Source: Heterohyrax brucei (lineage: Eukaryota > Chordata > Mammalia > Hyracoidea > Procaviidae). Taken from it: 64,000 nucleotides of DNA. A program made the translations under genes and the position numbers. The DNA lies in NCBI GenBank assembly GCA_028571685.1, contig CM053162.1, positions 67,444,351 through 67,508,350 of the forward strand, in the 5' to 3' direction. Under the pieces are notes generated by a model that saw nothing but the letters and a program-made list of their open reading frames with translations, did no database searches and was not told the origin of the DNA. Positions 21,062 through 32,482 of the stretch are shown here, in pieces (the first letter of the stretch is position 1; every line of letters begins with the position of its first letter).

Positions 21062-21214
21062 GATAGCTGTTACTGTTTAGTCAATTCTGACTCATAGCAA
21101 CCATCTATGACAGAGTAGAACTGTCCCATGAGGTTTCTGAGAAGCAGCTGGTGGATTTGAACTGCTAACCTTTTGGTTAGAAGTCAAGCTCTTAATCGTT
21201 GCTCCATCAGGGTT
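21062..21214 (-). mobile_element. AfroSINE in the old L1
   Basis: GTTTAGTCAATTCTGACTCA, AGCAGCTGGTGGATTTGAAC, CTAACCTTTTGGTTAGAAGT and TTGCTCCATCAGGGTT. Full length apart from a short tail. Confidence 0.9.
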
Positions 21215-21907
21215 GCTATATAGCCTGTAGATATAGATGAGTTTACAAGATAGATAAGTTGATAAAATAAAGCCTAGGCATATTGAAAACTAGACCACCC
21301 CCACTGCCATTGAGGAGAAAGCAAAATTCCAGAGATGAAGTACATATTGTATGAAATGAAAAATACACTAAATGAATTAGGGAAAAAAGCAAAAATGTCT
21401 GCTCTTCCCATTTCCAGCCAACATCACACTTAAAATCCCGTCTATATAGTATGAAGCAAGAAAATACCTAAAACTCATTAAAACTGGAAAGAGAAAAGCA
21501 TGTCCTTATTTGCATGTTACATGAATATCTATGTAAACTGTTAAAAGAACTCTACAACAATCCTACTTGAATTAAACAGTAAGTTTAGCAAGTCACAGGA
21601 TAAAAGCCAATATTTTAAATATAAATGGCAATTGTATACACATGCAATTAAAAGTTTGAAATTTAAACCTGAAACAAATACTATTCACAATATCATAAAA
21701 AAAAAAGACTAGATGTGAAGAATAACCTATGTACAGGATCTGTACATTGAATTTACAATATTTCATTAAAAAATAGATAAATATACTAGGTTTGTAGATC
21801 AGAGCTTTCACTGATGTGAAGATGTCAGCCAAGCCCTAAACTGATCTATAAATTCCAAGAAAGGCCAAATGGGTGATCTAGCATGTGTTTTGTAAAAATG
21901 GTTGAAG

Positions 21908-22245
21908 ACTAATTTTTTTTATTATGACTAAGTGAAAATGTACGTTCCCCAATAAATTTACATGCACACCTATATGCAGCTTCCACTGCTCTCCTTGCCT
22001 GGTGACAGCACACTATTCCTCTCTGCTCCATACATGTCTCATCCTCCCAACAGCCTCCTTTCCCTTCCTCTCCACCCACTCTCCTTCCTCCAGCCAGAGG
22101 TCAGCAGGATGATATCCTATAGACGCACAGAACCATAAAGTGCATCCAATATGGTCGCTCTGCATCACCAAATCCAATCCATTCGTGTCTGAGGAGTGGA
22201 CCTTCGTTATGATTTATGGGCAAGGGAAGCATCAGGGCCAGGAAA
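21908..22245 (-). mobile_element. L1 3' UTR fragment in the old L1
   Basis: The plus strand shows T-run plus ATTATGACTAAGTGAAAATG, GTACGTTCCCCAATAAATTT, TGCCTGGTGACAGCACACTA, AGGTCAGCAGGATGATATCC and ATCACCAAATCCAATCCATT. This is the antisense of the elephant-type L1 3' UTR, 5'-truncated to about 340 bp, well preserved, and opposite to its host L1. A clear target duplication is not visible. Confidence 0.9.
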
Positions 22246-23302
22246 TATGAGGAATATAGAATAGTCAAAATGTTTTTGAAAAACAACAAATTTGAAATAC
22301 TGATGATATCTGATTTCAAGACTTTAGAAAGTAGCAGAGATCTTTTGGTTTAATATTGAACTAGTCCTATAGATCCTGACACTGAATAGACACACTCACA
22401 TATCATCAACTGATTTTTGTCAAAGATACCAAAAATGACAAGCAAATACAATAAGAAAAATCTCTTCAACAAATGGTTCTGGAGTATCTAGAAATCCTAA
22501 TTATAAAAGAGGACAAGAACAGAAAATTAATCTTTTATACCACTGGGAAAGAATCTCACAATGAATCATAGATACTAAATGCAAGATATGCAGACCACAG
22601 TCAGAAAATTTAATGACTTTGGGTTATGCAAATGTGTACTTAAAGTACATAAAATGTTCAAATAATAAAAGAAAAAATATTGAAAACACTGACGTTATAA
22701 AGAAGCAAACTTTTGCTCTCTTCTCACTGGTCTTAAGAAAATACAAAGTGGAAGATTGTTCCAAAGACTTGATATATGCATATGTATAGAACTGTTACAA
22801 CTCAGTACCAAAAAGCAAACTGATCAAATTTAAAAATGAACATAATATGTGAACACATGCATTTCCAAATTAGAAGTACAAATTCTAGTAAGCACAAGAA
22901 TATACGTTTACCATCATCATTCATTCAGAAGCTCAAATAAAAGTGCAATAAGGTGTTACTATATAAGATCTAGAAGGACTAAAATTGTTTAAAAAGGCAA
23001 AAGCCAGTATTGGTGAGGATATGGAGTGAGGGGAATATTTCCAGAATTCACATAGTCACATGGGAACACAAAATGATGCAGCCACTCAGGAAAGCTTTCC
23101 ACCTGTTTTTCACAAATTTAAAACATTATTTGCCATATAAACCTACAACTGCATTCCCAGGTATGTCACTAAAATCCATACGAGTGTATTACCAGAGTGT
23201 TATGTAGGAATGCTACAGCATCTTAATATTAATTAGCAACATCTGAAAACAACCCGAATCCCCCATCAGTAATCGAACTGATGAACACAGGACGGTATAA
23301 GA

Positions 23303-23506
23303 AGAACAAAACACTGCTGTCAAGTAGATTCTGAATGAGCCACCCAACAGTACAGAACGGTACTGCCCCGTTGGGTTTCTGAGGCTGGAAAATCTTTACA
23401 GAAGCGGAGACCACCCTGCGTGTTGCCCCCCGAGAGGCTGGTGGGTTTCAACTGCTGATGCTTCAGCTGGGAGCCCAGCATTTAATCACTGTACCATCAG
23501 AGCTCT
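23303..23506 (-). mobile_element. AfroSINE, long variant
   Basis: It carries the extra middle segment of the long subtype: GGCTGGAAAATCTTTACAGA and CCCCCCGAGAGGCTGGTGGG, with the head reading GCATTTAATCACTGTACCAT. The same long form recurs at 36.06 and 56.9 kb. Confidence 0.85.
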
Positions 23507-24384
23507 TTTATAGTGGTATTCTACTCAGCAGTTACAAATAATAATAATAAAAACAGTGAAGAATATCAAATTTAAAAAAAGAACAAAAGTAAGAAATATT
23601 TTCCAGAACAGAAATGGAAAATAAGTGAAAGGCACTTATATTTAAGTGGGAACAAACAAACAGAAAAATACATAAAGGACTTGAGCAATGGAAAATCCTG
23701 ATGGTTAGAATTTCTGCAATATAGATCAATAGTGTAACACCAGATAAGTAATGCCAGATGCCTGGAAGATATTTTTTAGAATCATATCTGATCCAAAATC
23801 TTAGAGAAAGAAGGATAATTTTCATAATAAAGAAAATAAATCACAACGTTACATACAACTTTCTACTAAAGAAAGCAAGACTATAGGCATCCAAACTGAA
23901 CTCATAAATAAGAGGCAATAGGAAATGTATATTACTTATAGGAAATATTACAATAGAATTATAATGAAAAAGATGAGATTTGATTAAACAAAAAAAAAGA
24001 GAACGTTTTTGGGAAAGAAATGTAATGAAAGTAAAAGCCTCATTTCCGTAAAGTTCTCCACACATTGACTACATTTGCAGTGTAAACCCAATTATTTTTG
24101 TCATTTTAGAAATAATTTTAAAATCCATGTGGAAAAGCAGAGGTCTAAGATCAGTTTGAAAAGTGTTAAGGAAGGAACAAGTTCTCAGTCACGTATTAGA
24201 AGACACTGAAATATCCAGCAAATTTAAAATGGCTTTCTGCTAGGAATTCCATATACTGACCCAAATATCTAAAGATGATGTGTAGTATTTCAATGCAGAG
24301 AGTGTAAGATTGTTTATTCAATTTAAGGATAAATTGAAATCATGTGGAAGACTGGCTAATCTTTTGGTGGAAAACTCTTATCAC

Positions 24385-24528
24385 ATGTATTAGTTCTATA
24401 AGGCTGCTGTCACAGTCTATGGCTCAGAAGAAGAGACATATACTCACAGTTCTGGATCTCAAAAGTCTGAAGACAAGGAGTCAGTAGGGCACCACTTGGT
24501 CTGAAGTTTCTAAGAAAGAATAACTCGG
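24385..24528 (-). mobile_element. MLT1-like LTR fossil fragment
   Basis: TGTATTAGTTCTATAAGGCT, GCTGTCACAGTCTATGGCTC, ACTCACAGTTCTGGATCTC and AAAAGTCTGAAGACAAGGAG fit the antisense start of an old MLT1-type LTR. It stops where the next, younger LTR begins. Old, broken, no coding part. Confidence 0.5.
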
Positions 24529-25298
24529 TTTTAGGCATCTAGTGCTGCTGTAACAAAAATATCATGAGTGGATGTTTTAACAAAGAGACATTTATCTTTT
24601 CACAGTAAAAGTCCAGATTCAGGGCATCAGCTCCAGAGGAAGTCTTTTTCTGTTTGCCCTCAAGGAAGATCCTTATTGTCAACGTTCTCCTGGACTGGGA
24701 GCTTCTAAGGCACAGGGACCCCAAGTCCTTTCCAGAGGATTCACTCTGCTCCTGGCATTGCTTCTTGGTGATATGAGGTCCCCAACTCTCTTCTTGCTTC
24801 TCTTTCCTTTTATCTCTTGTAAGATAAAAGGTGGTACAAGCCACACGTCAGGGAAACTCCCTTAGGGAGGGTGCTATAGTCCCACCTAATCTCTTTTAAC
24901 ACTATCCAGTCTATTAACCAAAGGCAGAGATGAGGATTTACAGCACAGGAAAATCACAAGAGGGAGGACAATAATGGGAATCATGGTCCAACCAAATTGC
25001 TGCACAGATTTTTCCTTTTCTTTCTTTTTTTTTTAATTGTGGTTCAGTGAAAGTATACAATCCAAATCAATTTTTCATGCCCACCTTTCTGCAGCTCCTT
25101 CTACTCTCCTTGCTGGATGACAGCACACTCATTCTTCTCATTCTATCCTTGTCACATCCTCCCAGCAATCTCCTGTCCCCTCCTCTCCATCCTCTTCTCT
25201 CCCATCAAGAAAGAGACAACAGGACAGCATCCTATGAATGCATAGAATCACAAAGGCTACACACATTTTTTTAGGGTAAGCAATTGAATCCATGATAC
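24529..25298 (-). mobile_element. MaLR-type LTR fossil, split by an L1
   Basis: Antisense solo LTR in two parts, about 24529-25007 and 25263-25298. Words in order are TCTAGTGCTGCTGTAACAAA, AGTCCAGATTCAGGGCATCA, AACTCTCTTCTTGCTTCTC, TTTTATCTCTTGTAAGATAA, TCAGGGAAACTCCCTTAGGG, and after the insertion CAATTGAATCCATGATA. It is a decayed relic without internal region, younger than the MLT1-like piece beside it. Confidence 0.8.
25008..25262 (-). mobile_element. L1 3' UTR fragment inside the MaLR LTR
   Basis: A poly(T) run of ten at about 25026, then AATTGTGGTTCAGTGAAAGT, GGATGACAGCACACTCATTC and AGCAATCTCCTGTCCCCTCC, and ends near AATCACAAAGGCTACACAC. The LTR text is continuous across it. It is severely 5'-truncated (about 250 bp) and relatively young. 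Confidence 0.88.
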
Positions 25299-25763
25299 TT
25301 TCCATGTCTTTTTTAGCTCCTGATAACACAGGGTTTTCTTGGTTTGTGGCAGCACAGCTTCAATTTCTGGTGCAGTCTCTAGACAGACAAAGTGCAATAT
25401 GAGGAAGGAAGGAGTATGTGTTATAAATATAAACAAATCAAAAATAAAATAAAGACTAAATATTGTTGAAACACCCTAGATTAAAATATTTCTATGCTAT
25501 AGTGCTGAGACTGTAAAATGTGGTAACTCCTTGACATTGATTTCGTATTCCAGGGATATAATAAAGTTTACAGATGATCTATAGTTTTATAGGATATTTT
25601 TTGTAAAATGTTATTACAATATCAAAAAGTGTAGAAAAGCCTTTAAAGCCCTATATAAATTATTTTATATCCATATAAATGCATTGCCAAGCCAAGTGGT
25701 CTATATTAGTTACCTAATGTTGCTGTAACAAAAGTATATATACACATAAACATATACACATGT

Positions 25764-25897
25764 AAGCAACAACAAAGTTACCATCCAGTGATTTTGAGTT
25801 ATAGCAACCCACAGGACAGAGTAAAACTTCCCCATAGGATTCCCTGGGAGCATCTAGTGGATTCAAACTGCTGACCATTTGATTAGCAGCGTATGCG
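25764..25897 (-). mobile_element. AfroSINE in the LTR
   Basis: GTTACCATCCAGTGATTTTG, ACCCACAGGACAGAGTAAAA and GCATCTAGTGGATTCAAACT. The head end is cut short at GATTAGCAGCGTATGCG. Diverged. Confidence 0.8.
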
Positions 25898-26041
25898 TGA
25901 CTCTAAAGGCAGGAATTTATTATCTCCTACCTTTGCAGACTACGAGTCTGAATTCCAGGTATCAACAAATCTATGCTCTTCTGTTCTAAAAGACCACCAT
26001 TTTTTGTCTCTTTTAGCTTTTCACAGCTTGGGACATTTTTT

Positions 26042-26217
26042 AAACCAATAATCCATTCCTATAAAGCTGGTTCTGACTCATAGCAATCCTATAGGACAGA
26101 GTAGAACCACCCTGCAGGGTTTCCAAAGGAGCAGCTGGTTGATTCAAACTCTCTACCTTATGGTTAGCAGCCACGTTTTCAACTCAGCTTTCAACTGCTT
26201 GGCCTCCAGGGCTCCAG
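26042..26217 (-). mobile_element. AfroSINE in the LTR
   Basis: GCTGGTTCTGACTCATAGCA, ATCCTATAGGACAGAGTAGA, AGGAGCAGCTGGTTGATTCA, and a head CCTCCAGGGCTCC. A short doubling, TTTTCAACTCAGCTTTCAAC, sits near the head. Confidence 0.88.
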
Positions 26218-26462
26218 ACATTTCTTGACATTCCTTAGCTTGCTGACAAGACCTCACATAACATTTTGCCATGACGCTGCAGCATCTGTTTTCCCTTTTT
26301 GTAACACTTCACTTGGAAGTAATTGGGCTTGGGACCCACTCTGGTCTAGTCTGCCCTCATTAACACTGCAGTAACCCTATTTCCAAACAAGATCATTGTC
26401 AAGGTGTGTGGGTGAGGCTTTCAACACCTTTTGTGGGGACACAATTCATTCCAAGACACTGT

Positions 26463-27288
26463 CAGAAAACACATATATAATACATTTAAAAGAGTGCACT
26501 GAAAAGAAATAAATACTGTGTCATTTTTATACATGCTAGAACAATGCAAGGAACACAAGATTTTTCTTTTCCATGAAGACTAAATCTAAGCCCAGAGCCT
26601 TGGATGAGGAGCGGGAGGTAGATCTTTAGGAAGTCTTTTATTGTATTTCAGTGTTGCTGAACTGACCACACAGTCCTGTATATACAGGTAGTTTTGCTGC
26701 TTAATATATCAATATTTTTCAAACTTTTTAGCGTGAGCTACAAAATAAAATTGTTTTATTTTTGAATCACTTTAGTATCTAGAACTATATATTTTTTTCA
26801 ATTCCAACAATGTGTATTTATACTTTTTCTTTGAATCAGTTACATTTACGATGTTTGTTTCTATTTCTCTGCTTTTTACTTGATAGCATTACTAGCCTTT
26901 TTAACTATTTTATTGATTTTCCAAGATTTCACACAATCCTTTTGTATATGTCTGTGTGTGTGTGCACATACACACACACACAGAAACATAAATGTATGTA
27001 TATATACTTAAAAGGAGCTGTTTATGATTCAGAAATATACATGAATAACTGGGAAATGGTGTCACAGAAGTCAACGGGAACTAGCAAAGATGAAGGAACT
27101 TTGTGTGCTCTGGGAAAGATGCTACCCTGGAGGCGTCTGGAGGGAATAACAATCAGACGTGTTTATCCAGCCTTAGCCATTAACATGAGAGTAACATATT
27201 AGTGGTACGTCTAGGTGTATCTTCACTGCTCTTGCTAGTGCCTATTGCAAGTATAGGTCCGTTGGTAAAATGTGTGCACACTAAGGAG
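26463..27288. other. no gene or recognisable repeat; TG/CA patch
   Basis: Mostly unique-looking. A TGTGTGTGTGTG/CACACACACACA patch lies at 26950-26985. A 130-codon plus-strand frame (26810-27202), the longest one outside any recognised repeat, runs through that microsatellite and has a hydrophobic start (CLFLFLCFLLDSITSLF) that follows from T-rich DNA. I do not recognise its second half. Confidence 0.4.
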
Positions 27289-27464
27289 AGAAATCCTGGT
27301 GGCATAGGGAGTTAAGTGCTATGGTTGCTAACCAAGAGGTTGGCAGCTCAAATCTGCCAGGCACTCCTTAGAAACACTATGGAGCAGCTCTACTCTGACC
27401 TCTAGGGTCGCTACGAGTCAGCATTGGCTTGACAGTAGTGGGCTTGTTTTTCTTTGGTTTAAGC
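27289..27464 (+). mobile_element. AfroSINE
   Basis: GAAATCCTGGTGGCATAGGG, AACCAAGAGGTTGGCAGCTC, AAATCTGCCAGGCACTCC and CTCTAGGGTCGCTACGAGTC with a TTTTTCTTTGGTTT tail. Full length and among the better preserved copies, still holding a CpG in GGTCGCTACGAG. Confidence 0.93.
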
Positions 27465-28321
27465 AGAGAAAAACTGTAGATGAAATATACAAAGGAGCCA
27501 AAAGCTGTTCTCTGAGGCTCTCTGGAAATTGCCGAGTTCAGGGTAAACAGAGTCATTCTCCTACCTACCTAGCTTATGATGGAGAAGTAAGTATCTGCGG
27601 GTTGACGCTGATGCCTGATAAGAACACTGCATAAGTAGAATATTCAAGCTTACTAGGGAGCAGAGTACCTGTGGTACCATGGGGAGAGATGGCAGTCCCC
27701 AAGCAGGGTGGCATCTGCTGTGCAGCCAGAAGCCCAGGCACTGCAGTGTGTGTTCTGGCTCCCAATAGTATCTTTTCCTCAGTTTAGGGAATGTATATAT
27801 TTATGTATATCTATCTATATAGAATTATGGATATACATTTACATGAAACAATACACATTCAATTAAGAATTTTTAAAGACACACAGCTACACAAATACAT
27901 TGCTGAGTTTTCACTTGCAAAAATCTTTCAAAATGCAAACTATTAGCACACTAATTCAACAGTAGCTACTCAACTTCAAAGAGCAAGAATATGCCTGTAA
28001 GTCTCTAAGGACAAATAAAAAAACTGACAGGGCCAACATAATCAAGGCACAAAACTTTGGCTGCCTGAATACTAGCCAAAAGGCAGGGTAACTAAACAAT
28101 AAATGGGTCTTGGACTGTTAAGGGGGAAAAAAGAGGAATGTGTGGAAATGATGAGTAACATTTGAAGGTTTTTTTCTTTCCTTCAAAATACTGCCTTAAG
28201 GGACAGACACACCAGGGATAGATTTCTATCTCTGTCGTTTATTGAGTGTGCACTTTTTTTTGCTCAGAAAATTACTTTATATCTAAGATTCAGTTTCTTT
28301 GTAAAATGAAATTATTTAACC
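27465..28321. other. no gene or recognisable repeat
   Basis: About 850 bp. There is a TATC-rich patch at 27795-27825. Nothing coding. Confidence 0.4.
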
Positions 28322-28382
28322 TGTCTCATGGTTGCTATGAATTGGAATTGACTCAATGGCAGTGTTTTGTTTTGGTTTATTT
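28322..28382 (+). mobile_element. AfroSINE 3' end fragment
   Basis: GGTTGCTATGAATTGGAATT and GACTCAATGGCAGTGTTTTG followed by GGTTT give only the last 60 bp of the SINE. Confidence 0.75.
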
Positions 28383-29469
28383 AATGCCCTTGAATTGATT
28401 TAAAAAATAAAAAAAAAAAACAGTAAATGAGCAAAGGTATTCAAAAAAACAGTTAATTCAGTGGTCCATACAAAATTCTCCAAATGGGAACTCTTGTTAG
28501 TATACAGTTTAAACACTAATTAATAAAATTATTAATAACATTAATTACACTGCAACCTTGATAAAATAAAGTGTATGCCAATCATCTATTTGACTTCCTG
28601 AGGAAACTTCTCCTCTTAATTTCTTATTCCACAAGAAGTTACAAAACCTCTTGGATGTTTAATTAACAATCCCAAATATCCCTGTTAAAATTAGAGAAAG
28701 CTCAGCCCCTGTTAACATGCCATATGCAGAACACGTTTCATAAAGCGAATCCTAAGGAGGGGTAGACCCAGAGGTCCCTGAAGACAGTTACCAATCAGCA
28801 CACTGCTAAGCAGAATAACCTCAGAATTGCATTAGAAGCTTTGATCAAACATAACAAGCTCTTGTTAAACAATCATAATGAAAGAACTCATTAACAGGCG
28901 ATAGGTATGTGTGTGGGTTTCTGTGTGAATGTGGGTGTGAGTGTGGGTATGTATGAGTTAGATCACCCTCATCACTGCTCCATTAGCGAAGAGTTAATTC
29001 ATTTCATGGTGTTGGTATTGTGTTTGCAGACAGGCTCATCTCTGGCTTTGAATCAGCTTAACTAGCTAAAATTCATTTGCCTTTTATTCTGGGGATTTGG
29101 GGTCAGTTATAAAAAGTTTTTAACATTTTATTAACTCATAATTAAAAGATATAATTTGTGGATTTACAAAAATATAGAACTCCTCAATTATACACATTTT
29201 ATTATGTTTTGTAGAAGTGCTGTGGATTCATCATTGGAATTGAGATTGAGGAATTACTCTTGTCTATACTATGCGCTCAGAATAAGGCCAAACCCCAGTA
29301 TTTCTTTCATCACTAGCTGCATCTGAACCCAAGTAAGGAGTACTCTGCAAAAGTTTTCTTAGGTTAGTTGCAAGCATTAAAGAGAGTCGTCTACTCTTAT
29401 TTCGTTTCTCTTTGCTTCCTTCCTGATCCGGGTGGTCTAGAACTGTGGCTCTTAAATCTTGATCATATA
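28383..29469. other. no gene; G/T-rich patch
   Basis: Just over 1 kb without recognisable repeat. A TGTGGG/TGTGAG-type patch lies at 28905-28955. Confidence 0.45.
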
Positions 29470-30684
29470 TTCTTCATTTTTTTTTTTAATTGTACTCTAA
29501 GTGAAAGTTTACAATTCAGGTTAGTTTCTTACGTAAAAACTCATATACACATTGTTAGGTGACTTAATTGCTCTCCCTGCAACGTGGCAGCCCATTCCTG
29601 CTCTCCACCCTAGATCTCTTGTGTCCGTTCCTCCAGCTCTTGTCCCCTTTTGCCGTCCCATGTCATCTCCAGACAGTAGCTTCCTCTTAGTTTCCTATAT
29701 CAGCCTGAGCTAAGAAACACGCTCCTCACCAGAATCCTTTCTGTCTAATAGGCCTGTCTAATCTTTGTCTGAAGAGTTGACTTCAGGAATGGTTTCGACT
29801 CTGGGCTAACAGTGAGGTTAAGGGCTCTGTCTTCTGGGGTCTCTGCAGTCTGTCAGACCATTAGTTCTGAACTTTTTACTCAAATTTGAGCCCTGCACCC
29901 ACTACCCGTCCTCTGTGTCAGGAACCGTCTGTTGTGTTCCCTGTTCTGGGTAGTCATTGGCGAGCCTCATCTAGCTCTTCTGGACTAAAGCCTGACAGCC
30001 TCTGGTTTATGTGGCCCTTTCTGCCTCTTGGGCTCTTATATTACTTCGATTTTATTCATTCTCTTTTGCTCTAGCTGTTTGGGGACAAACTGATGCATGG
30101 ATAGCTGCTTGCTATCTTTTAAGACACCAAATGCCACTTACCAAAGTGGGGTGCAGAACATTTTCTAAATCAACTTTGTAATGTCAATTGACCCAGGTAT
30201 CCCTTGTGACCACGGTCCCCAGAGCTCTACCCCTGCTATGCTGTTTCTCAAAATGTTTGTGTGTGTTCAGAAAACCTTTTAGCTTTTGGTTTAGTCCAGC
30301 TGTGCTGACTTCTCTGGCATTGTGTGTTGTCATTCCCTTCACCTAAAATAATTTTCGTCTGCTATCTAGTTAGCAAATATCCCTCTCTCCTTCCCCAGCC
30401 TTGTAGCCATCAAAGAACGTGTTTAAACTTTTTCTTGAGTTCTTATAATAATATTTGTCCTTTTGCATAATGTCTTACAGATTCCTCCACGTTACGTTTC
30501 GCAGATTCATCTTTGTTCTTTATTGTTGTATAGTATTTCATTGTTACTATACTATAATTATTTATACATTCATCCATTGATGAGCACCTAGATTGTTTCC
30601 AGCTTTTTGTTACTGTAAACGGTGTCATAATGAATGTGGAGATGCATGTATTTATTTGTGTGAGAACTCTTACTACTTTAAAAT

Positions 30685-31245
30685 ATACAGGACTAACAAG
30701 TTGATGAACTCATCCTAGAAAAAGTGCTACACAGCTCACTGCTGAGTATCATTGCCGTCACCTTCAAAGTCCTCCCCTGGGGAAGCAATGCGCTGATGCC
30801 AGGGCCTCGGCCACTCTTCCCGGCGATTTAGGAACTCTTTTACAGGAATGGCCGTCACCTGAGCTGTCATAGTGTTACCTTTGATGCCCTGAATGTCATC
30901 AAAATGTCTTCCTTTCAATATTTCCTTTATCTTTAGGTCAAGAAAAGTCATTGGGGGCCAGATCAGGTGAGTGGGGAGGGTGTTCCAACACAGTTACTTG
31001 TTTACTGGCTAAAACATCCCTCACAGACAACAACACAGTTAAGTTCATGGACTTGCCACAGTGTTACTGTGGGCAATGACCATTCCAGAAAGAGTTCCAA
31101 AATTGCTCTGAAGGGTGGACTAGGTGCTGGTATCAGTATATATAGCTTCCCAAGAGGAGGACTTCGAAGGCAACTGTAGTGATATTCAGCAATGAGGTAT
31201 GTAACACTTACAACAACTAAGTTGGCGACCTTAATTGTCCTATGG
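30685..31245 (-). mobile_element. mariner-derived foldback element, copy 1
   Basis: About 560 bp with long inverted arms. The left arm has AACTCATCCTAGAAAAAGTG and CACCTTCAAAGTCCTCCC. The right arm, read backwards, repeats the same order (AAAGAGTTCCAAAATTGCTC, then GTAGTGATATTCAGCAATGA). The minus strand carries the mariner transposase C-terminus: FLDLKIKEILKGRHFDDI and a terminal RIASPGEDFEGDGND at 30736-30951. Only the last 70 or so codons exist, and the frame lacks the DDE/D catalytic core, so it cannot act alone. It splits the antisense L1, which resumes at about 31246. Confidence 0.85.
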
Positions 31246-31786
31246 CACTTCTGTTTCTAGCTTTTAAAGAAACACTAAATCAATTTCCAAAATAGTTGTA
31301 TCATTTTACTTTCTCACCAGCAGTATCTAAGTGTTCCAGTCTCTCCCCAACCACTCCAACATTCATTATTTTGTGTTTTTTTGGATTAATGCTAGCCTTG
31401 TAGGGGTGAGATGGTATCTCACTGTAGTTCTCATTTACATTTCTCTAGTGGATAATGACCATGAGTATTTCCTCATGTGTCTGTTAATGACCTTCATATC
31501 TTGTTTTGTGATCATTTCTTTTGCTTATGTTTTAAGTGGGCTATTTATCTTTTTGTTGTTGAGGTTATGCTGTATCTTACAGATTTTAGAGAATAGACTC
31601 TGACTGGATTTGTAGTGTCCAGATTTTTTTCCCCAGTCTACAGGATTTCTTTTCACTCTTTTGGTGATGTCTTTGGATAAGCATAACAGTTTGATTTTTA
31701 GGAGTTTCCAGTTACTTATTTTTTCTTCCAGAGTTTATGGATTGTTAGCAATCCTTCGAACTCTTGTTTACGTCATGTGTTGTAAA

Positions 31787-31950
31787 CTGCTGCTGTTGTG
31801 GTTAAGTGCCGCATTTACTAACCATAAGGTCAACAGTTTATGTGTGCCAGGTGCTTCTTGGAAACTCTTTGGAGCAGTTCTACTCTGTCTTATAGGGTCA
31901 CTATGAGTTGGAATCAACCTGACAGCAGTGGGTCTTGTTTGGTTCGGCTT
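31787..31950 (+). mobile_element. AfroSINE in the L1
   Basis: GTGGTTAAGTGCCGCATTTA, CCATAAGGTCAACAGTTTAT, TTGGAAACTCTTTGGAGCAG, TATAGGGTCACTATGAGTTG and GACAGCAGTGGGTCTTG. The L1 text GTTTACGTCATGTG is repeated in part as TTTATGTCATGTACTC on the far side, which would fit a target duplication of about 9 bp (TATGTCATG against TACGTCATG). Confidence 0.9.
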
Positions 31951-32315
31951 TATGTCATGTACTCGGGTTCCTAGTGTTGTCCTTATTTTTCTTCCATGAT
32001 CTTTATTGTTTTGTATGTGGCATTTAGGTCTTAAATCTATTTTGAGTTATTTTTTGGTTTTTGTTCTTGATGTGAGATATGAGTCTTTTTCATTTTTGTT
32101 TTGCTTTTGTTTTTTTTAAGTGGGACTCTAGTTATAGGAGCACCATTTGTTAAAGAGACTGTCTTTTCCCTGATTAACAAATTTTGGGCCTTTGTCAAAT
32201 ATCAGCAGCTCATAGGTAGATGATTGTACATCTGGATTTTTGATTCTATCCTATTGGTGTATGTATCTGTAATTGTACCAGTACCAAGCATTTTGACTAC
32301 GATGGTGGTATGGAA

Positions 32316-32482
32316 ACAAAAATCAAACCCGCTGCCATTGAGTAGATTTTGACTCACAGTGACTCTATAGGACAGAATAGAACTGTTCCTACAGAGTTTC
32401 TACAGAGCACCTGGAAGATTTGAACTGCTGACCCTTCGTATAGCAACCGTAGCACTTAGCTGCTATGCCACCAGGGTTACCT
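32316..32482 (-). mobile_element. AfroSINE in the L1
   Basis: AAACCCGCTGCCATTGAGTA, GACTCTATAGGACAGAATAG, AGAGCACCTGGAAGATTTGA, GCTGCTATGCCACCAGGGTT. The L1 phrase GGTGGTAT flanks it on the left, and AGTGGTAT resumes on the right, probably its target duplication. Confidence 0.92.

Larger units (their letters stand above)
20880..24070 (+). mobile_element. ancient L1, sense 3' region, with later insertions
   Basis: Scattered ORF2 and 3' UTR words survive in sense order: CTCTTCCCATTTCCAGCCAA and AAACTGGAAAGAGAAAAGCA, AAAGATACCAAAAATGACAA, GAGGATATGGAGTGAGG and GATGCAGCCACTCAGGAAAG, then AGCAACATCTGAAAACAACC and TATTCTACTCAGCAGTTAC. All frames are destroyed. Two AfroSINEs and one opposite-strand L1 3' UTR interrupt it, so it is the oldest layer here. 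Borders are approximate. Confidence 0.65.
25703..26462 (-). mobile_element. MLT/MaLR-like LTR fossil holding two AfroSINEs
   Basis: It starts TATTAGTTACCTAATGTTGC and TGTAACAAAAGTATATA. After the first SINE it reads GGCAGGAATTTATTATCTCC, and after the second ACCCACTCTGGTCTAGTCTG, CCCTATTTCCAAACAAGATC and GGGGACACAATTCATTCC. That is an antisense solo LTR from end to end. It is older than the two SINEs inside it, broken, and without coding sequence. Confidence 0.65.

Noticed and set aside
26810-27202. 130-codon plus-strand frame, the longest one outside recognised repeats
   Set aside because: It crosses a TG/CA microsatellite, and its hydrophobic start follows from T-rich DNA. No family resemblance and no splice context.
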